Source: SKPT01 sp040905445 (GTDB lineage Bacteria; Planctomycetota; Phycisphaerae; Phycisphaerales; Phycisphaeraceae). From it: a stretch of 64,000 bases of DNA. The notes beneath the pieces were generated by a model that ran no database searches, had not been told where the DNA came from, and saw only the letters and a list, made by a program, of their open reading frames with translations. The stretch covers positions 186,001 through 250,000 of the forward strand of contig JBBDRN010000020.1 of NCBI GenBank assembly GCA_040905445.1. The letters run 5' to 3'. Within the stretch, counting starts at the first letter, position 1; the number at the start of each line of letters is the position of its first letter. Shown here one piece after another: positions 59,346-64,000 of the stretch. The position numbers and the translations under genes were made by a program.

Positions 59346-61388
59346 ACTGCCGCCGCCCGTGAGCAGGGCAACGAACGGCGCGACGTCGACGGCATCGTGG
59401 ATGCCGTCCTGGTTGATATCCCCGACCAGCACCGGGTCAATGCCATACTGCGTCGTGTAGGCTCCCGGATCTGTCAGCGCGGCGGTGAAGGGGGCCACGT
59501 CGACCGAATCGACGACACCGTCGAGGTTCATGTCGCCCAGCAGATGATCTTCGACCACTTCGATCCAGGCGCTGGTGGCGTCGTAGAACACGTACAGGCG
59601 CAGGTCGTCCACGACCGGGAGAAATGATTCGGACGGCCTGAACACGCCTGTGATGCTCGAAGCGGTGATGATGTCGAACGTCTGGCCATGGATGAGCGTA
59701 TCGGTCGCGCCGAGACCGAGCTCGAGGTCGATGCCCCCGTCGAGGCTGACGTTGTCGGTGACGACGATCTGGTCGGCGGCCAAGCCGGTGCCGGACGGGC
59801 TTGCCACGGCAAAGTGAGTTAGTCCCGTGACACTTTGCGTGAAGCTGTCGACCGTGAGTTGATTGCCCACGACGGCTGTCGTGAGCGAGAGGACGCCGTC
59901 GTTTTCGAGGTGTCCGATGCCGCTGGCGTGCCACTCGAAGAACGCCCGCCCGCCATCGTCGATGTGCATCTCGTCGGCTTGAAGCGTGCCGGTGTTCGGG
60001 TTCAGCCAGTCGTGGACGAAGTCGCCGCCGGCGCGCACGTCGATGTGGGTGACGGTGATCGAGCTGGAGCCGAGCTCATCGAGATCGGTCCAGACGAAGA
60101 GCCCCGCCTCAGGCTGCGGCGGCCCGGGCGCGGGCGTCGTACCCTGGACGATGAGGCGATCCGCCACGAACCCGCCGCGCCGCAGACCGAGCTGGCCGTT
60201 GGTGTCGACGGTCACGTCGCCGTTGACAACGAATGAGCCAGTGTGGTTGAGGTCGAACGCCTTGACGTCCAAGCCTCGGCCGACGAGCAGGCTGCCGATC
60301 TCGCCGGAGGCTGCGGGCCCGTGGTAGATGGTGGTGCCGGCCTTGTCGCCGGTGATGTAGGCTGCGGCCGACGGGCCGGCCGGAGTTCCAAACGCCCAGG
60401 CGTTGGCGTCGTCAAAGCTGCTGCCGGAGGGGCCGTTAAGACTCGCCGAAAGGCCGGTGACGTCTCCAATCCACTCGAGGATGGTGGTGTTTGGATCGAA
60501 GACATTATTCGCGGTAAGCTTCACCCCATATCCTTCCTCACCGTACAAGCCAAAGTTATGCGCGTTGGGTTCAGGCCGCGACCAGGAAATCACAGAACCG
60601 ATCCGATACTCGTCCTCGATGTTCAAAAAGATCGGCCCGCCAGAATCGCCACGGACATTCGTAACCTCGTGCTCTTCGCCGTTGTCCTGAAAAATCCAAC
60701 CGATCATCGTGTGATGGTTAGCGAGGTTTGGGTCGTTTGGATCCGGCATGATCTCGAATCGGTTTGTGCCGACGCGCTTGGTTACTCCCACTGGCGATAG
60801 CACGTTTAGTCCATTTATGCCATCTCCCGTCTGCCCATACCCAGCCATCCAGATTTTCTCGTTCAGCAGTTCCGTTCCCGGGTCAATTAGATCATACCGC
60901 GTGATCTCGGGGCGCGCGGGTTCCGGAAGCTTGATGATCGCAACGTCGAATCCCCCCAAGGGGCCTCTGATGTCGTGGTTCGACTGAATTTCTTGATAAT
61001 CAGGGTGCCGTGTAATGGCGTTCAGGCCCACGTCTACGGGTACAAACTCGCCATCGGCCAACACCCAGGCGATCCGGACCCCCTGGAATTCGTCCACAAC
61101 GCCGTGGTCGCGGACGAGGTCGTCAACGACATGTGCTGCCGTCAGAACATGCTGCCCATCACTCAACAGAGCGCCTGTGCCCCAGCCTGCTTCCGCGATG
61201 ACGTAACTGGCTCGGATCCTGGCAACCCCATGGTGATCGAGCCCATCGATGGCGGGTTGGCCTGGATGAGCTATATTGTCTTCGCCGTTCGATGTGACAA
61301 GTGCTTGCGCCGAGTGCGCAAGAGGCGATGTGAGCCACAGGATCAAGGCGATGGAGCGAAGGAAACCGATCCGGCTTATCGGTTGCAT
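59274..61388 (-). CDS. Exported trypsin-like serine protease with dockerin-like repeats and PEP-CTERM tail
   Basis: 704 residues. A signal peptide (RSIALILWLTSPLAHSAQA) leads a chymotrypsin-fold domain with the triad His in LTAAHVVDD (near 85), Asp in GGFDVAIIKLP (near 147) and Ser in VRGDSGGPIF (near 250). A beta-rich middle of about 300 residues looks like autotransporter or PEP-CTERM passenger repeats. Near 620-680 are two dockerin-like calcium loops (GDMNLDGVVDSVDVAPF, GDINQDGIHDAVDVAPF). The tail SVPEPGSAALLAATAG plus RRRR is a PEP-CTERM signal. ATG 61388 overlaps, head to head, the start of the rightward zinc-ribbon gene. Confidence 0.88.
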   Translation of the reverse strand: MQPISRIGFLRSIALILWLTSPLAHSAQALVTSNGEDNIAHPGQPAIDGLDHHGVARIRASYVIAEAGWGTGALLSDGQHVLTAAHVVDDLVRDHGVVDEFQGVRIAWVLADGEFVPVDVGLNAITRHPDYQEIQSNHDIRGPLGGFDVAIIKLPEPARPEITRYDLIDPGTELLNEKIWMAGYGQTGDGINGLNVLSPVGVTKRVGTNRFEIMPDPNDPNLANHHTMIGWIFQDNGEEHEVTNVRGDSGGPIFLNIEDEYRIGSVISWSRPEPNAHNFGLYGEEGYGVKLTANNVFDPNTTILEWIGDVTGLSASLNGPSGSSFDDANAWAFGTPAGPSAAAYITGDKAGTTIYHGPAASGEIGSLLVGRGLDVKAFDLNHTGSFVVNGDVTVDTNGQLGLRRGGFVADRLIVQGTTPAPGPPQPEAGLFVWTDLDELGSSSITVTHIDVRAGGDFVHDWLNPNTGTLQADEMHIDDGGRAFFEWHASGIGHLENDGVLSLTTAVVGNQLTVDSFTQSVTGLTHFAVASPSGTGLAADQIVVTDNVSLDGGIDLELGLGATDTLIHGQTFDIITASSITGVFRPSESFLPVVDDLRLYVFYDATSAWIEVVEDHLLGDMNLDGVVDSVDVAPFTAALTDPGAYTTQYGIDPVLVGDINQDGIHDAVDVAPFVALLTGGGSSVPEPGSAALLAATAGLLLRRRR

Positions 61389-62046
61389 CTTGAGTTGCCT
61401 GTTGCTTTTGGTGACCTGTGCGGCGGGCATTGGCTGGCTCCTTTCGTTTTGGCTTCACCTGCAGGCACTCTACGTGCTGCCTTGGAAACAGACGGCGTCG
61501 AGTTCACGATATGTCCTCGTGGACGTGGCCTTTGGCAGAACGCGAATGGAGCATGTCGTCTTCTCCGACCGCTTTCCCCCGCGCGACCATCAATTCTCCG
61601 CCGCCAGATACACGGATCGCTGGGCGCGAAGCCGCCTCGAGCGAGCCGATTCAAACATGCACCGTTCCGCCCATCGGTTCGGCATCGGTCCCGCTTATGG
61701 GTATCAGTGGACGCAGGGGGCGAGTGGAGCAACATGGGAAACACATGGACTGTTCCTGGCCCGCGGGGCTTGCGCCGCTGCCCTATTGGCCGGTGGTTCT
61801 CTGTCGATTGCCTTGATCGTCTGGCCCCGATACCGACGAGGGATCGGCTACTGCCACGCCTGTGGTTACGACCTCCGCGGCAGCGCGCACAGTGACAACT
61901 GCCCAGAGTGCGGGAAAGCCATTTCGCCGCCGCGCGTCGTCGAGGCGTCGGGCCCATTTGACAGGCATGTCCAGACGCGCGTAGACAGTGCCGCCCGCGC
62001 CTCTCGCACCTCGACACGAGGTGACACACACCGCTCGGGCGGCTGA
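61351..62046 (+). CDS. Membrane protein with C-terminal zinc ribbon
   Basis: 231 residues. A membrane helix near the N-terminus (LIGCILSCLLLLVTCAAGIGWLL) and a second one near 150 (ACAAALLAGGSLSIALIVWP) flank an exported loop. The C-terminal CHACGYDLRGSAHSDNCPEC is the zinc ribbon seen in very many Phycisphaerae proteins. Function unknown. The ATG at 61351 lies inside the opposite-strand protease gene, whose start is at 61388, so the two coding regions share 38 bases at their 5' ends. A later start would remove the first helix, so the overlap is probably real. Confidence 0.65.
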   Translation: MERRKPIRLIGCILSCLLLLVTCAAGIGWLLSFWLHLQALYVLPWKQTASSSRYVLVDVAFGRTRMEHVVFSDRFPPRDHQFSAARYTDRWARSRLERADSNMHRSAHRFGIGPAYGYQWTQGASGATWETHGLFLARGACAAALLAGGSLSIALIVWPRYRRGIGYCHACGYDLRGSAHSDNCPECGKAISPPRVVEASGPFDRHVQTRVDSAARASRTSTRGDTHRSGG

Positions 62047-62212
62047 ATCGTTGTATTGGTCCCACGGCGGCTGGCCCCCTGGAGGGCCCCCGGACGATCA
62101 TGTGCACCCTATCCTACCGACGTCCGGCCGCCGCGCCAAGCAAAAAGGTGAAAATCGCACACGTGGAAACCGCTGCGTCAGTCGGCTTTGGCGCGTGCAC
62201 GCGCCGCCGGGC

Positions 62213-62293
62213 GGGCGACGGCTAACGGCGGCGGCGCAGGAGCAGGCAGGCGGTGGCGGCGAGCAGAGCCGCGCTGCCCGGCTCGGGGACGCT
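62213..62293. repeat. PEP-CTERM tail cassette, copy 2
   Basis: The second copy of the 81-base sequence described for 59265-59345. The encoded tails differ by one residue (Gly to Cys). Confidence 0.85.
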
Positions 62294-63778
62294 GGCTGCG
62301 CCGGTGACGAGCCGCTCGACGAACGGCGCGACGTCCGCGGCGTCGAAGCTGCCGTCGCGGTTGACGTCGCCGAGCAGGTCGGGCGGGGCGCCGTGCTGCT
62401 GGACGTAGGCTTCGGGGTCGGTCAGCGCGAGGACGAACTGGGCGACGTCGACGGCGTCGACGATCCCGTCGAGGTTCATGTCGCCGAGGATGGCATCGAG
62501 GCCGTCGTACGCGGGGTTGAGGTCGAGGACCATGCGTCCGGTGGCGTCGTCGTCCCAGCCGGCGAACTCGAAGTGGACGCGTCGGAACATGCCTGGGCGT
62601 TCGATGTCGATGCCTTCGACGGGTTCACCGGGCCAGAGGTCGCCGAGGTCGCCAAGCAGCTCGATGATGGCGGTGGCGTAGCCGGAGGAGAGGATGTTCA
62701 TGCCGATGATGCCGTCGAGGTCGACGATGTCCTCGCCGATGTCGATGATGGCGACGTAGAGGCCATCGATGGCCAGGCCCGGGCCCTGGTTGGTGGGCAG
62801 GATGAGGCGGTCGAGGCTGACGAGGGGGGCTTCGATGATGTCGCCGATGCCGCCGATCTCGATGTAGTCCTCGGCGTCGGCGACGGGGTCGATGCCGAGG
62901 GCGAGGGCGGTGTTGGTGGAGATGATCGAGAGTTGGGCGCCGGTGTCGACGAGCATGCGGCGGGAGATCTGCTCGCTGCCGCGATGGAGGGTGACGTTGT
63001 CGACGAAGGGCATGGGGGCAAAGGTGGGGGCGGGGTCGCCGGGCTCTTCGGGATCGCTGTGGGGCGGGAGCCACATGTCGAAGGGCACGTGAAAGCGGTG
63101 GGCGGCCGAGCCCGGCGCGGCGTCGAGGTCCGGGTCCGCGGGCAGGTCTTCGAGGCCGACGTCGATGTAGGGGATGCCGAGGTAGACGTCGGGGTCGGGG
63201 TTGATGAGGGTGGTCAGGTCGAGCGTGGTGCGGCGGTCGACCATGGCGGGCATGCCGACGATCGCGGGCAGGCTGGCGATGGACAGGTCGTGCTTGCCGA
63301 GGGCGCGCACGGCGTCGACGGTGTGGACCTGCGGCGTGGAGCTCAGGCCCTGGATGCGCAGCTCGTAGGCGGCGGTGACGTCGAACAGCTCGAAGCCGCC
63401 GACGCCGAGCTCGGCGTACTGGACGAAGCTGCCGTCGGTGCGCTGGGCGCGCTCGTAGAGGTCGGGGTTGATGAACTCGGGGTGCTCGAAGTCGAGGTAG
63501 GCAAGCTGGGTGAGGACGACACCGTTGGCGCCGGTGTCGAGCAGGGCGGGCAGGGGCCACTGCGGGCCGTCCGGCTGCCCGGTGGTGGTGTTGAACATCT
63601 CGAAGGAGACGCGCGGCTGGTCGATGGCGATGCTGTCGCCTTGGCCAAAGTGGATCGCCGGCGCGGCGACGGCGGGGGAGGCGACGGCGGACATGAGCAG
63701 CAGGGCGGCGAGCGGGGCGGCGGTCACGCGCGCCCGACACCACCCTCGCCGCCCGAGCGTGGGAACCATTCGTGCCAT
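62222..63778 (-). CDS. Exported double-DTG aspartyl protease-like protein with dockerin and PEP-CTERM
   Basis: 518 residues. After a signal peptide (AAPLAALLLMSAVASPAVA), two retropepsin/pepsin-type active-site motifs appear in one chain: PALLDTGANGVVLTQL near 80 and RRMLVDTGAQLSIIS near 275. Each is followed later by a hydrophobic-hydrophobic-Gly segment (IVGMPAM, IIGMNIL). This is the plan of a bilobal aspartic protease. Two dockerin-like loops (GDMNLDGIVDAVDVAQF, GDVNRDGSFDAADVAPF) and the tail SVPEPGSAALLAATAC with RRRR follow. The start at 63776-63778 has GGAGG 8 bases upstream. Loss of catalysis cannot be excluded. Confidence 0.8.
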   Translation of the reverse strand: MARMVPTLGRRGWCRARVTAAPLAALLLMSAVASPAVAAPAIHFGQGDSIAIDQPRVSFEMFNTTTGQPDGPQWPLPALLDTGANGVVLTQLAYLDFEHPEFINPDLYERAQRTDGSFVQYAELGVGGFELFDVTAAYELRIQGLSSTPQVHTVDAVRALGKHDLSIASLPAIVGMPAMVDRRTTLDLTTLINPDPDVYLGIPYIDVGLEDLPADPDLDAAPGSAAHRFHVPFDMWLPPHSDPEEPGDPAPTFAPMPFVDNVTLHRGSEQISRRMLVDTGAQLSIISTNTALALGIDPVADAEDYIEIGGIGDIIEAPLVSLDRLILPTNQGPGLAIDGLYVAIIDIGEDIVDLDGIIGMNILSSGYATAIIELLGDLGDLWPGEPVEGIDIERPGMFRRVHFEFAGWDDDATGRMVLDLNPAYDGLDAILGDMNLDGIVDAVDVAQFVLALTDPEAYVQQHGAPPDLLGDVNRDGSFDAADVAPFVERLVTGAASVPEPGSAALLAATACLLLRRRR

Positions 63779-64000
63779 CGTGCCGTCCTCCGTTCCAGCC
63801 ACCCAGCGTGCCTGCCTGCGTGTAGTTTACCCGCGACACGGCGCGGGCCCAAGGGGCGAGGCGCGGCGGGGACGGAGGGGGCGCGGCGCCAGGCGCGGGA
63901 ATGTGACCTGGCGGGCCCGTCACGTCGGGCGTGCGAGCGCTCTAACATGTTGATCTGGAGCCTGTCATCGACGGGTGGGGGCTGATCGGCCGAGTGCAGC

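Overview
The window looks like chromosomal DNA from a GC-rich planctomycete, most probably class Phycisphaerae. The pointers are three secreted proteins with PEP-CTERM sorting tails, two of which also carry dockerin-like calcium repeats. Others are the four-cysteine zinc-ribbon membrane protein near 61.9 kb, mqnC of the futalosine menaquinone route, a sulfatase with CxPxR, many genes without Shine-Dalgarno sites, and intergenic regions packed with palindromic repeats. No phage, plasmid, CRISPR or tRNA was seen. A run of 10 N at 40731-40740 marks a contig join.

Layout. 1-2.6 kb: start of a secreted laminin-B-like protein (cut by the window edge), an AEC-type transporter and a histidine phosphatase. 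2.7-8.8 kb (minus): a degenerate GH2-like protein, then sdhB, sdhA, a small membrane protein and sdhC (succinate dehydrogenase), and a DUF1844 protein. 9-20.4 kb: a PhyH dioxygenase, a small GspE-N-like protein, then a glycan-flavoured set (GH20-like, a secreted protein of an unnamed paralogous family, NodB-type deacetylase), an EEP hydrolase, a ceramidase-like protein overlapping a HEAT-repeat protein, and a Gfo/Idh/MocA oxidoreductase. 20.6-31.9 kb: a predicted 63-nt small RNA, a 22-G tract, a YdjY protein, a conserved protein of unknown function, Mrp ATPase, sulfatase, pdxJ, mqnC, a glycosyltransferase and an ankyrin protein. 32-39.9 kb: the second member of the secreted paralogous family, a stand-alone IMP cyclohydrolase (purH N-terminal half), a beta-propeller protein, class II aldolase and a ClpP-fold protease-like protein. 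40-43.7 kb: RNase P RNA carrying two related hairpin insertions, a zinc-ribbon membrane protein interrupted in frame by a 235-bp inverted-repeat element, and glyA. 43.8-55.3 kb: a 1,483-residue PQQ-propeller protein, a PfkB kinase, asd, a repeat-rich gap, a structured RNA with its own promoter and terminator (6S candidate), cysE, a YggS-type PLP protein and a GH130 phosphorylase. 55.4-63.8 kb: secreted proteins (pectate-lyase-like beta helix, three PEP-CTERM proteins including a trypsin-like protease and a double-DTG aspartyl protease) and a zinc-ribbon membrane protein.

Themes. The gene content mixes housekeeping functions (TCA cycle, menaquinone, PLP, purine, one-carbon, aspartate family, cysteine) with polysaccharide use (GH20, GH130, sulfatase, deacetylase, beta-helix lyase-like). 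The most unusual material is the repeat biology. At least five families of inverted repeats occupy the intergenic regions. Several copies end exactly on, and supply, the TAG stop codon of a neighbouring gene. One sits inside a coding sequence flanked by a 5-bp target duplication without breaking the frame, and one hairpin family has entered two peripheral helices of RNase P RNA.
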